Of a stretch of DNA of 64,000 bases, positions 15,181 to 24,059 are shown one piece after another. The position numbers and the translations under genes were made by a program. Each line of letters starts with the position of its first letter. The stretch's first letter is position 1. Origin of the DNA: Agitococcus lubricus (GTDB lineage Bacteria > Pseudomonadota > Gammaproteobacteria > Pseudomonadales > Moraxellaceae); assembly GCF_003051055.1 (NCBI RefSeq), contig NZ_QAON01000007.1, positions 100,445 through 164,444 on the forward strand, given 5' to 3'. The notes under the pieces are model-generated. The model saw only the letters and a program-made list of their open reading frames with translations. It had not been told where the DNA came from and did not search any database.

Positions 15181-18144
15181 TTACAAACGCTCAATGGTAA
15201 AACCTAAACCTTGCACCGTTTCCGCTTGGCTATAAGGGGCAACGACGGCTTTGCTCATCCGTTCTGCACTGAGATATTTAGCAGCCACCGCTTGTAAATC
15301 GGCAATGGTCACCGCTAATAACTTCGCACGTAAGGCACGACGTTGAGCAGGTGTACGACCATACAAAGCATTATGGAACGCGCTACGCGCTTCACCTGCG
15401 GGCGACATGGGTTTATCTAAACTCGCCATAATGCCCAAAATCACTTCTTCTAATTGGCGTTCTTCGTGGTTATTCGTTTGTAACCATGTCAAACTGGCTT
15501 CAAAATCGGCAAAGGTTTCAGCCAAACGCGGGTCACGATATGAGAAGAAACGGAACGCACAAGCATTACTGTCATAAGCCGCACCGCCACCATACGCACC
15601 ACCTTGTTCACGAATAGCACGATGTAAAAAGCCATTACGCAAAAAGCCCCCTAAAATCATCAATGCTGGTGCATCGTCATGGTCAATGGGCACAGCAGGA
15701 TACGCCGCTGCACAAAATTGCACTTGAGTATTTGCTAACCATGCTATTTGTGTGGCTTGTGGGTTTGCCTGTGCTTGAATTTGGCCAGCCCTGAGCGAAG
15801 TCAAAGCGTGTTCCCTGAGCGTAGCCGAAGAGTCGTCTGGTAGCTGAGCGGAGTCGAAGCTCCACGTTTGTTGTAAGTTTTCAACCAACGTCGCTAAACG
15901 CTCTTTTTCGGCAATCAACAAAAACTGACGTGGTGCGGCTAATACTTTGTGATGAATGGCTTGTAACTCTGCTAATAGACTGGTTATGCCTTGTTCATTT
16001 TGGCTATTGGCTACTAACTCACGTAAAGTACGCAAAGCGGGCAAACCTGAAATACGGTATTCCAATTGGCTTAAAGCACTCATGCTATGACTAGCGGTTT
16101 GCATTGCCAAGGCATGACCACTGTCGGTAATGCTTGCTTCAAAACGGGCTTTACGCTGTGCCAATAAATCTTGCACACGTTCGGCTTCATCAAAGCGTAA
16201 TTGCTCTAAAATCGTTTTTAATAAGTTAAAGCTGTCGGTGTTGTAATGTAAGGCTTTGCATGAAGCGACCAAATGCGCTTGAGCTTGCCCTGCATTGTTC
16301 AGACTGGTACGCATACTTAAGCCCATACGCACACCGCCACTGACTTGTGATTGCCATTGCTGCATGGCTAAATAGTCATGCTCGCCTGCACCCAATTCAC
16401 TCAACAAGCTACTATAAAACGGCACAAGGCTTTGCTCACGTTCGGTTAAATTGGGTAAATCGATAATAATTTGTTGATAAAACAAACCATTCGTCCCTGC
16501 TTCAAAGGTGGTAATGGGTACATCAACACCATTAATTGGCAAAGTATAGGATTTACCTTCGGCAATTTTTAAGTCAGCAGGAATATCCGCTAAACCAACT
16601 TTTGGCAAAATACTCACATCATCAATTTGTGCCTGACGCGCCACCAATGCTTTGGTATTGGCAATAATTGCTTGTTTGTCAGCCTCACTTAAGCCTTGTT
16701 GAATCTTGGCTAAACGAGCGGCTTCGGCTGCTTGACGTTTTTGGCTAATGGTATTATCGGGTTTTAAGGTTAAACGCACACGGTGTGGATTATCCAATAA
16801 AGCGGTTTTGACGAGGTTTTTAATATAGTCAGGATCTTGAATGGACTGGCGTAATTGTGCCAAAACTGAGTCAACATCCCACAAGGCTAAGGGGTCAGCA
16901 TCTTGTAATGCCGCATTTAAACCATTTAACACTAATTGCAAACCATAAGGATAAGAGTCGCCACCAATTTCGCGTTGAGATAATTCAATTTGATGTAAAA
17001 CGGCTTCTACCTCTTCTTGGGCTACACCTTCTACAGCAACTTTTTGTAGGACGTCTAAAATACCTGCTTCAATGTCGGCGGCTTTATCGGCGGCAGAACC
17101 TTCTAAACCACAAGCAAAACTCATTTCACGGCCATTATCATCCAAACCACACATGGGTGATGGTGCTTCGCCCAAGCCACAAGTTTCTAAAAATTGGCGT
17201 AAGGGTGAAGCAGAGTTTTCTAATAACACACCATTTAATAAATTCATCGCCAAACGTTCGCTAATATTCGCGGTTTGACCTAATAACCAACTCATCACCA
17301 CATGACTTTTATTGGCTAAATCACCTTCATCTAAAGGATAATGATCTTCAACGATGACAGGCGCGTAGTAACGTTTTTCATCTTTACCTTTGATAGTTTC
17401 GCTACGTTCAAAACTGTGTAAGGCTTCTTCTTCAAAACGACGTTGTAATTCAGCCGCAGGAATATCACCAAAGGTCATAAATACGGCATTACTGGGGTGA
17501 TAATGCTTTTTATAAAAGGCGATTAAATCGTCATAACTTAAATCGGGAATGGTTTCGGGGTCGCCACCTGAGTTGTAATGATAGGTGGTGGTTGGAAAAA
17601 CATATTTATTTAATACATCTGACAAAATGCTGGTGGGTGAACTCATCGCCCCTTTCATTTCGTTAAAGACAACACCCTTGTACACTAAAGGACTATTCGG
17701 GTTTTCGGCTTCACTAAACTCTACCCGAATGCCTTCTTGAGCAAAATCTAAGGGGTCTAAACGGGCATAAAATACCGCATCTAAATACACAGACAACAAA
17801 TTAAAAAAGTCTTGACGGTTTTGGCTCGCAAAAGGATACGCTGTCCAATCGCTCGAGGTAAACGCATTCATAAAGGAATTTAACGAGCGACGAATCATTA
17901 AAAAGAAAGGGTCGCGCACAGGAAATCGTTTAGAACCACATAAAGCCGTGTGTTCTAAAATATGGGCTACGCCAGTTGAATCCATCGGCATGGTGCGTAA
18001 GGCCACCAAAAACACATTTTCAGGGTTATCGGAGGCTAAGTGAAAATGACTCGCCCCTGTTTTTTTATGGCGATACTCGCTCATTTCTACGTTTAACGAG
18101 GCAATATGCACTGTGCGTAAACAGTCAAAGGCAGGATGAGGCAT
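15181..18144 (-). CDS. M16C metallopeptidase, presequence protease (PreP)-like
   Basis: 987 residues from ATG 18144; an upstream TTG at 18168 is possible. Inverted zinc motif H61-I-L-E-H65 followed by TALCGSKRFPVRDPFF, as in PreP and the yeast Cym1 group, then the M16C-associated region and a second M16 half ending in GGAYGGGAAYDSN. These enzymes degrade unstructured peptides inside a clam-shell chamber. No signal peptide is visible, so a cytoplasmic location is likely. Residues about 762-787 are encoded by a REP-like repeat inserted in frame (listed separately). Followed within 5 bases by the EndA-type lipoprotein gene. Confidence 0.92.
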   Translation of the reverse strand: MPHPAFDCLRTVHIASLNVEMSEYRHKKTGASHFHLASDNPENVFLVALRTMPMDSTGVAHILEHTALCGSKRFPVRDPFFLMIRRSLNSFMNAFTSSDWTAYPFASQNRQDFFNLLSVYLDAVFYARLDPLDFAQEGIRVEFSEAENPNSPLVYKGVVFNEMKGAMSSPTSILSDVLNKYVFPTTTYHYNSGGDPETIPDLSYDDLIAFYKKHYHPSNAVFMTFGDIPAAELQRRFEEEALHSFERSETIKGKDEKRYYAPVIVEDHYPLDEGDLANKSHVVMSWLLGQTANISERLAMNLLNGVLLENSASPLRQFLETCGLGEAPSPMCGLDDNGREMSFACGLEGSAADKAADIEAGILDVLQKVAVEGVAQEEVEAVLHQIELSQREIGGDSYPYGLQLVLNGLNAALQDADPLALWDVDSVLAQLRQSIQDPDYIKNLVKTALLDNPHRVRLTLKPDNTISQKRQAAEAARLAKIQQGLSEADKQAIIANTKALVARQAQIDDVSILPKVGLADIPADLKIAEGKSYTLPINGVDVPITTFEAGTNGLFYQQIIIDLPNLTEREQSLVPFYSSLLSELGAGEHDYLAMQQWQSQVSGGVRMGLSMRTSLNNAGQAQAHLVASCKALHYNTDSFNLLKTILEQLRFDEAERVQDLLAQRKARFEASITDSGHALAMQTASHSMSALSQLEYRISGLPALRTLRELVANSQNEQGITSLLAELQAIHHKVLAAPRQFLLIAEKERLATLVENLQQTWSFDSAQLPDDSSATLREHALTSLRAGQIQAQANPQATQIAWLANTQVQFCAAAYPAVPIDHDDAPALMILGGFLRNGFLHRAIREQGGAYGGGAAYDSNACAFRFFSYRDPRLAETFADFEASLTWLQTNNHEERQLEEVILGIMASLDKPMSPAGEARSAFHNALYGRTPAQRRALRAKLLAVTIADLQAVAAKYLSAERMSKAVVAPYSQAETVQGLGFTIERL
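15786..15861. repeat. REP-like repeat inside the M16C peptidase gene
   Basis: Three related units of the type CCCTGAGCGAAGTC/CCCTGAGCGTAGCCGAAG/GCTGAGCGGAGTCGAAG lie next to each other. The same family of units occurs in the intergenic element at 44819-44917 (GAGCGCAGCCGAAG, AGTGAGTCGAA, GGCTCAGGGC). Such TTCGAC...CTCAGG repeats are normally intergenic. Here the copy keeps the reading frame open and encodes roughly 25 residues (SFDSAQLPDDSSATLREH and on). Confidence 0.75.
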
Positions 18145-18298
18145 AGATGTGCTCACGGGTAGCTCCAAACTAGATAATAACGTTTAGGACTTATATAGGG
18201 TCAGTTGAGAGATTGATTGCGTAACCGTACTAAAACGACTTAAGGGATTATGCGGCAAAGTAAGCTCAGTGACAAATACAGAACGAGTGAACAAAGCA

Positions 18299-19492
18299 TT
18301 AAGATTTAGCAACTGGCTTCAATAAGCTCTCTAGGCAATGTTCTTTAATACCATAAAACTGTTTAATCTCTTGTATTTGTTCGTAAATTTCCTGCTGTCT
18401 TTTAGGATTGACTGGCTTCTTAATGGCTAAAATCATTTTATTTTTACTGGTATGTTCCAAAGCAACAAATTCAAAGACCTGACTTTGATAACCTTGTGCT
18501 TCTAGTAATAATGCACGGATACCGTCAGTCAACATTTCGGCCTCTTGTCCCAAGTGTACACCGTGTTGTAACACAGGCTGCAAAATGGCTGGGCTAGTCA
18601 ATTGAGGACGTAATTGCTTGTGGCAACACGGTGCGCACATAATAATCTCAGCCCCCAACCGAATACCTGTATGAATGGCATAATCAGTGGCAATGTCACA
18701 GGCATGGAGCGCAATCATCACATTCAGGCGTTCGGGTTGATAACTACGTACATCACCTTGATAAAATTGTAGACCTTGTAATTGATGTTCATTAATAGTT
18801 TGTTGACACAAGTTCACCAAATTGTCACGCAGTTCCACACCCGTCACCTGTGCTGGATTGGCCAATTGCTGACGTAAATAATCGTGTAATGCAAAGGTTA
18901 AATACCCTTTACCTGAGCCAAAATCAACGACATGTAAGGCTTGACCGATATCTAATTGGCTATCTGCTAAGGCATGCTGAAAAATTTCAATAAACTTATT
19001 GATTTGCTTCCATTTACGCGACATGGCAGGAATTAACTGGTCTTGTTGGTCGGTAATGCCTAGATTACGAAAAAAGGGACGATGCAAACTCAAATAGCGT
19101 TGCTTTTCACGATTATGCTGCAAATGGTTTGTAGGGGTTGCCTCCGTAGCAACGGGCGTTTTTAATAGACTGGCTTTGTCTTTTTTGCTAAAACTCAGTT
19201 GCCAGTCGTGAGTCTTCGTCAATAAATGGGCATTCTTAAACTCAGTCCCTAATAACTGTGCTAACAATGCCGTACTGTCAGCCAAACTATAGTTTTTTGT
19301 CGTGTCTCGTGTTTGGTATGTAGAGACCCATGACAACATCATCTGCTGTTTAATCATAGTTGGCCGCACCTGAATCTTCTGTAGTTGCGGCTCAGTGCCT
19401 CGATATTTGCTTAATACCAGTTTGGTGATGTGCTGTTGTTGGCAAGCTACGGTAAAGGCTTGGATAAACGCTGCTGATGCAGACGGGGTCAT
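18299..19492 (-). CDS. SAM-dependent methyltransferase (Methyltransf_32-like), 397 aa
   Basis: A Rossmann methyltransferase motif I (VVDFGSGKGYLTFALHDYL, near residue 195) is followed by GVELRDNLV, then MIALHACDIATDYAIHTG and IIMCAPCCHKQ. The ALHACD...CAPCCHK pair is characteristic of a conserved, largely uncharacterised family also found as a domain in eukaryotic proteins. The N-terminal 150 residues are specific to this longer bacterial form and contain no known motif. The two Cys in APCCH may be catalytic or metal-binding; RNA is a plausible substrate, but this is not shown. Monocistronic as far as can be seen. Confidence 0.8.
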   Translation of the reverse strand: MTPSASAAFIQAFTVACQQQHITKLVLSKYRGTEPQLQKIQVRPTMIKQQMMLSWVSTYQTRDTTKNYSLADSTALLAQLLGTEFKNAHLLTKTHDWQLSFSKKDKASLLKTPVATEATPTNHLQHNREKQRYLSLHRPFFRNLGITDQQDQLIPAMSRKWKQINKFIEIFQHALADSQLDIGQALHVVDFGSGKGYLTFALHDYLRQQLANPAQVTGVELRDNLVNLCQQTINEHQLQGLQFYQGDVRSYQPERLNVMIALHACDIATDYAIHTGIRLGAEIIMCAPCCHKQLRPQLTSPAILQPVLQHGVHLGQEAEMLTDGIRALLLEAQGYQSQVFEFVALEHTSKNKMILAIKKPVNPKRQQEIYEQIQEIKQFYGIKEHCLESLLKPVAKS

Positions 19493-19681
19493 GGCAAATA
19501 ATCCTTACAAACTTGAGGGGCGGTTGGCATGTTGATGGGCTTAGGGAAGCGACTCTTTTTACAAGATATATTGTATAAGTCGCTTGCTGACAAAACCACC
19601 TCAAAAAAATAGCCCTTGTCCTGTGAGTGATGAACCTCAATCATCCCATAGCCACAGGCAAAGTTTGTAGATTATACGGCA

Positions 19682-20992
19682 TCAACTTAATAACTGTTGC
19701 TTAAACAAGTCGGCAAATTGTTCGATTGCTTGCTGGCTAAACTGCGACTGACGATATCTAAAGGCAAATAACAAACGCTCGCCAAAGCAGACAATTCCCA
19801 CCGAAATGCTACAAGGCATGGGTGCAGGCGGCGAAAAATAGACACTTTTAATACGTCCTGCCTCGCCCATCGTGAAGTCATCTGACAAACGTCCCAAGTT
19901 AGACACCCATGTTGTTTCCATCAACACTTTGCCAAAAATGGGAAATAACTCCTTTAAGCGGGCTTTTAAGTAAGCAGGTAAAAACTTAGGAATAGCTAAT
20001 AAATCAATGAGTGTACCTGCCGCCCCTGCCTCCTTGAAACTTGTGGTTTGTTGGCAAATCGCCAGTGATAATGACTCTAACTGTGTTTGTTGTTCGGGCG
20101 TGACGGATACCGACACATAGGAAGAAAAATTACCAATCACCTCATGCCACCATGCTTCTGGTCGTAAATTCACAGGCATCATAATCGCAATCCGACCGAC
20201 TTCTTGGCCATGCTGTACATTCCATTGTTTAATGGCTAATGACATGGCTGCTAATAGCATATCGTTCACTGTCGCAGGTTTACGCCGACGCGCCATAAAC
20301 TGTTTCGTTTGCTCGGGTGTTAAGGCCAAGATTTGCACACCGTAACCTGCAATATCATCCGCATGGTGAACATGTACCCCTTCTGAGGCAATACGTACTG
20401 GCGGTTGTCGACTATTTCCTAAATGCTCTAATAATAATTTGGTACGTTCTAAACGTTGTGCCATCGTTTTTGCACCCGCTAGTTTCAATAAATGACGCAC
20501 CGAGAGTGGGTCGATAGGCGGCACAATGTCGGCTTGTTCGCTATAAAAATTGACCACCGAACGAATTAAACGAAACGTCCCCAAACCATCAGCTAAGATA
20601 TGTGGCACATTAAACAAGAGATAATCCCCTTCTGGATAATGCACCAAATAGACAAGAAACGCAGGACTCAGGTGAATCGGCACTTGAATGGTCGCTAAAC
20701 GGCGGCGTATGTCGACAAGGTCTTGTTGTGTTTGTGCATGCCACACCGTTAAGGGCAAGTGGTCAATGTGCTCAGGAAACTCCCAATAATAACGGCTTTC
20801 TACACCATCATGATAACGCATACGTGCATGGGCTAAAGGATGTTGACGTATGGCTTTTAATAAGGCTAGTTCTAAACGCTCGCGCACAATTCGACCTGTC
20901 ACTTGGATTTCTAAGTGAATACTCCATGTATCAGGTCGGCGTTCAATATTGAAAAAAGTCGCATCTAAGGAATTAAACTCGGTGGTTTGCAT
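19682..20992 (-). CDS. Wax ester synthase/diacylglycerol acyltransferase-like protein
   Basis: 436 residues from ATG 20992. The protein has the condensation-type acyltransferase fold: FNVPHILADGLGTFRLI (about residues 135-151) contains H-x3-D-G of the HHxxxDG active site, but the first His is Pro (P-H-I-L-A-D-G). Further family segments are TVNDMLLAAMSLAIKQW and NLRPEAWWHEVIGNFSSYVSV, and a C-terminal TTWVSNLGRLSD region. WS/DGAT enzymes make wax esters or triacylglycerols from acyl-CoA; the divergent motif means a different acyl acceptor is possible. It is divergent from the hypothetical/GMC pair across a perfect palindrome. Confidence 0.78.
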   Translation of the reverse strand: MQTTEFNSLDATFFNIERRPDTWSIHLEIQVTGRIVRERLELALLKAIRQHPLAHARMRYHDGVESRYYWEFPEHIDHLPLTVWHAQTQQDLVDIRRRLATIQVPIHLSPAFLVYLVHYPEGDYLLFNVPHILADGLGTFRLIRSVVNFYSEQADIVPPIDPLSVRHLLKLAGAKTMAQRLERTKLLLEHLGNSRQPPVRIASEGVHVHHADDIAGYGVQILALTPEQTKQFMARRRKPATVNDMLLAAMSLAIKQWNVQHGQEVGRIAIMMPVNLRPEAWWHEVIGNFSSYVSVSVTPEQQTQLESLSLAICQQTTSFKEAGAAGTLIDLLAIPKFLPAYLKARLKELFPIFGKVLMETTWVSNLGRLSDDFTMGEAGRIKSVYFSPPAPMPCSISVGIVCFGERLLFAFRYRQSQFSQQAIEQFADLFKQQLLS

Positions 20993-21239
20993 CTTGAGTC
21001 TCGTGGTCTTAATTAGGTCATATACCCTGCATATTTTATATAACACACAAATAACAAAAAAGCAGTCTTAAGTCTTTATTAGCGTATTTCATGTGTTCAA
21101 GCGTGGCTATTTTCATGCAGTCATCATGACTGAATAAGCTAAAAGGAACGAATCAGTGTATTTTTATAGTTTACTCCGCCCTAAAATAATCATAAATATT
21201 TCTGTTAAACGGTTTTATAAAAAACTTGCCAAAGATGTT

Positions 21240-21289
21240 AAAAAAGCACAATATACGTAACATATATGTTACGTATATTGTGCTTTTTT
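21240..21289. repeat. Perfect 50-bp palindrome before the DUF/GMC oxidoreductase genes
   Basis: The arms at 21240-21264 and 21265-21289 are exact reverse complements over 25 bases with no loop; the core is TACGTAACATATATGTTACG and both ends are A6/T6 runs. It sits 22 bases before the ATG at 21311 and 248 bases upstream of the divergent acyltransferase. It could be an operator for one of the two TetR regulators nearby, or a bidirectional hairpin terminator/attenuator. The surrounding 318-bp gap (20993-21310) shows nothing else I can support. Confidence 0.8.
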
Positions 21290-21310
21290 GTTTAGATAGA
21301 GCGAGTTTCC

Positions 21311-21763
21311 ATGCCTCCTATTACCAATACTATGTCTCTAGCGCAGCTAGTCGATTGTTTTAAAACAGCGAGCTTACCCACATTGACCCAAAGAGATGGC
21401 TTTTGGCGGGCGCGTTTTGTTGGCCCTTTATGGTTAAGACTCGGTGGCATGCCCAGTTGTTATATCTCAGGTTTATGGGGTTGGTTAGGCAAAAAGTTTT
21501 TAACCCCCCATCGCGCAACGAATGTATTAAAGCGTGCTGAAAAAACCATTGATGCACTCTCTATGCAAGCACAAGCACGGGCATCGTCTATAGATGGCAA
21601 TCCTGTTATTGCCCTCACCTATGGTTCAGACGCACCTATTCCTTGGCGTTGGGTGACTGATGAATTAAGAGCCTTAGATGACAGTACGTTATTGGGTATG
21701 ACACGTGTCGACTTACCCTTAATTCGTCATTTTATCTTTCCCTTTATTTTAGAGCGCGATTAG
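21311..21763 (+). CDS. Uncharacterised protein, DUF4334-like C-terminus
   Basis: 150 residues, GAGCGAG ribosome site 7 bases upstream. The N-terminal part has aromatic/glycine segments (DGFWRARFVGPLWLRLGG), and the C-terminal part (PIPWRWVTDELRALDDSTLLGMTRVDLP) resembles the 'DDDTLLGMMD' motif of DUF4334/GXWXG proteins; that match is by eye and not certain. No signal peptide. It ends 2 bases before the GMC oxidoreductase gene, so the two are surely co-transcribed and may act on the same lipid. Confidence 0.65.
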   Translation: MPPITNTMSLAQLVDCFKTASLPTLTQRDGFWRARFVGPLWLRLGGMPSCYISGLWGWLGKKFLTPHRATNVLKRAEKTIDALSMQAQARASSIDGNPVIALTYGSDAPIPWRWVTDELRALDDSTLLGMTRVDLPLIRHFIFPFILERD

Positions 21764-21765
21764 GC

Positions 21766-23370
21766 ATGAGCACTGAAATTGACTATGACATTCTTATTGT
21801 CGGTTCTGGCTTTGGTGGCAGCGTCAGTGCCCTACGTTTAGCCGAAAAAGGTTGGAAAGTGGCTATTTTAGAAATGGGCAGACGCTTAAGCTCAGAGGAT
21901 TTCGAAAAAGCCGCCACCAGCACCACCGCATTGTCATGGATGCCGAGTTTGGGCATGAAAGGCTTTTTTGCCCAAGAAGTCTTTCAACATGTCGCTATTT
22001 TACGCGGGATTGGTGTGGGTGGTGGCAGTAATGTCTATGGTGCCGTCTTGCTTGAGCCTAAAACGGCATTTTATCAAGACACTGCTTGGTCGCACTTAAA
22101 TGCAAATTGGCAACACGAATTAGCCCCACATTACGACACTGCTCGTCGCATGTTGGGTATTAGTCACAATCCTTATCGGGGTATTCAAGATGAATGGCTA
22201 GAGAAAGCTGCCCATAAGATGGGGGTTGGTCATACCTTTGGCGCGGTACCACAAGGTATTTTTTTTGGTCAGACGCAGGGGCTGAATCCTGACCCGTATT
22301 TTGATGGCCAAGGGCCTGCACGTCAGGGCTGCACACAATGTGGTCGTTGTTTTACAGGCTGTAGTTATGGCGCTAAAAATTCGCTCGATAAAAACTATTT
22401 GTATTTTGCCGAACGTGCAGGCGTCACGATTTTACCCGAGCATAAAGTCACCCACATTGCGCCATGTCATGGGGGTGGGTACGTGTTATATGTAGAGCAT
22501 CCGTGGCAAAAAGATAAAACTTACCGTCCATTAAAAGCTGCAAAAGTGATTTTGTCGGCAGGCGCACTCGGCACACAAGAAATTTTATTTAACTCACGTG
22601 ACCGTTATCAGACATTACCCCATATTTCGGACACCCTTGGACAACGCGTGCGTACCAATAGTGAAGCGCTAGTCGGAATTTTGGCAAAAGATTCGCAGAT
22701 TGATGTCACTCAAGGTACGGCTATTTCAACACATTTCTATGCTGATGACAAAACGCATCTAACCCAAAATCGTTTACCACCCAGTTATAGCATGATGAAG
22801 TTTTATATGGTACCAATGGTAGATGACACACATCCGCTACGTCGAGCGATACGTACCTTATGGGCTTATATGCGGCATCCCTTAAACGCCTTTCGCGTCT
22901 ATTTTGCGGCTAATTGGTATAAACGCACCACCTACTTAACAGTCATGCAACACGCTGACAATGAAATGGCATTTAGTTTTGGCCGTAGCTTATTACGGGG
23001 CTTTCGCTTTGCTTTACGCTCGGAACTGGCCAAAGGTGGGCGTACACCATCGTTTTTGCCTCAAGCTAACGCGGCGGCGCGGGCAGTTGCTGAAGTCAGC
23101 GACGGTATTCCGCAAAACATGATTGTAGAAAGTCTTGGCAATATGTCCGTGACGGCGCATATTTTAGGTGGTGCTGTGATGGCAGATAGCCCACGTACAG
23201 GAGTCATTGATATTGACCACGAAGTTTTTAATTACCCGCATTTGTATGTGGTTGATGGTTCTGCTATTCCAGCTAATGTGGGTGTCAATCCTAGTTTAAC
23301 CATTACCGCACTGGCCGAACGCTTTGCGGCGCGTTTTCCTAAAAAACACCCCACAGGATACAGCTCATGA
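21766..23370 (+). CDS. GMC-family FAD oxidoreductase, cholesterol-oxidase-like
   Basis: 534 residues. An N-terminal FAD Rossmann site (VGSGFGGSVSALRLAEKG, residues 12-29), RGIGVGGGSNVYGAVLL, a cysteine cluster C-T-Q-C-G-R-C-F-T-G-C near residue 187, and the GMC C-terminal segment with HILGGAVMADSPRTGVIDIDHEVFNYPHLYVVDGSAIPANVGVNPSLTIT split across the active-site His/Asn. This layout matches the mycobacterial ChoD-type group rather than choline or glucose dehydrogenases. The true substrate (sterol, long-chain alcohol or other lipid) is unknown. Follows the 150-residue gene by 2 bases and overlaps the end of the convergent TetR gene by 6 bases. Confidence 0.85.
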   Translation: MSTEIDYDILIVGSGFGGSVSALRLAEKGWKVAILEMGRRLSSEDFEKAATSTTALSWMPSLGMKGFFAQEVFQHVAILRGIGVGGGSNVYGAVLLEPKTAFYQDTAWSHLNANWQHELAPHYDTARRMLGISHNPYRGIQDEWLEKAAHKMGVGHTFGAVPQGIFFGQTQGLNPDPYFDGQGPARQGCTQCGRCFTGCSYGAKNSLDKNYLYFAERAGVTILPEHKVTHIAPCHGGGYVLYVEHPWQKDKTYRPLKAAKVILSAGALGTQEILFNSRDRYQTLPHISDTLGQRVRTNSEALVGILAKDSQIDVTQGTAISTHFYADDKTHLTQNRLPPSYSMMKFYMVPMVDDTHPLRRAIRTLWAYMRHPLNAFRVYFAANWYKRTTYLTVMQHADNEMAFSFGRSLLRGFRFALRSELAKGGRTPSFLPQANAAARAVAEVSDGIPQNMIVESLGNMSVTAHILGGAVMADSPRTGVIDIDHEVFNYPHLYVVDGSAIPANVGVNPSLTITALAERFAARFPKKHPTGYSS

Positions 23371-24018
23371 TTTGAAGGTGGTTGCTGCCGAACGTAACAT
23401 CGCTAAAAACATATGTGTCGTCATTTCACACTGTTGGTCTACTTCTTCCCGACTCACAGGATAATGACGAAACACAACCGCCCCTGCCGTTTCCACCCAA
23501 TTTACGAGTGTTTCAATCACACGTAATGGAATATGTGGTAACCCCAAGGCCTGCGCTTGCTGCTCAATCAGACCAATCGCCACATTAATTGACTGTTGGC
23601 GATAGCGTTGGGCAATAGAGCCTGTGGTAAATCCTTCCCGATAAATACCTGTGACGACTGAGCCCTGCTCTAATCCCCAATCAAAATAAGCGCGCACCCC
23701 TGCACGTATGCGTGCTTCTGCTTGCTCGCATTTGGCAACTTCAGACACCAAACGAATCACCAAATCGGCATTGGCTTTGGCAATCAAGGTCTCAAAGACT
23801 TGTTCTAAACCTTGGGGAAACCAACGATAAAACGTAGGCCGCGATGTCCCTGTTTCTTGTAATAATAATTCAACACTGATTTCACTGGATTGACGCGTCG
23901 CTAATAATCGACCTGCGGCAAGCAAAACGGGTGTCTGCCGTGCAATTAACGCACTGCCAGCAATACGAGGGCGACCACGTTGACGTGGATTATTATCAGA
24001 GAGAGTATCGTTTTTCAT
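23365..24018 (-). CDS. TetR/AcrR family transcriptional regulator
   Basis: 217 residues from ATG 24018; ATG 24042 is an alternative, and neither has a clear ribosome site. The N-terminal HTH (ISVELLLQETGTSRPTFYRWFPQGLEQVFETLI, seen in two halves) is typical TetR; the rest is an all-helical ligand domain. It is 17-41 bases downstream of the ceramidase gene on the same strand and converges on the GMC gene with a 6-base overlap. Likely controls the surrounding lipid genes in response to a lipophilic ligand; the 50-bp palindrome at 21240-21289 is a candidate site. Confidence 0.88.
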   Translation of the reverse strand: MKNDTLSDNNPRQRGRPRIAGSALIARQTPVLLAAGRLLATRQSSEISVELLLQETGTSRPTFYRWFPQGLEQVFETLIAKANADLVIRLVSEVAKCEQAEARIRAGVRAYFDWGLEQGSVVTGIYREGFTTGSIAQRYRQQSINVAIGLIEQQAQALGLPHIPLRVIETLVNWVETAGAVVFRHYPVSREEVDQQCEMTTHMFLAMLRSAATTFKS

Positions 24019-24059
24019 GGTTTGATTATGCCACAAACCCATAGGCTGAGCTGCGTTTT

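Noticed and set aside
15683..15865. Possible small antisense gene over the repeat region of the M16C gene
   Set aside because: It is only the repeat read in another frame inside a well-supported long gene.
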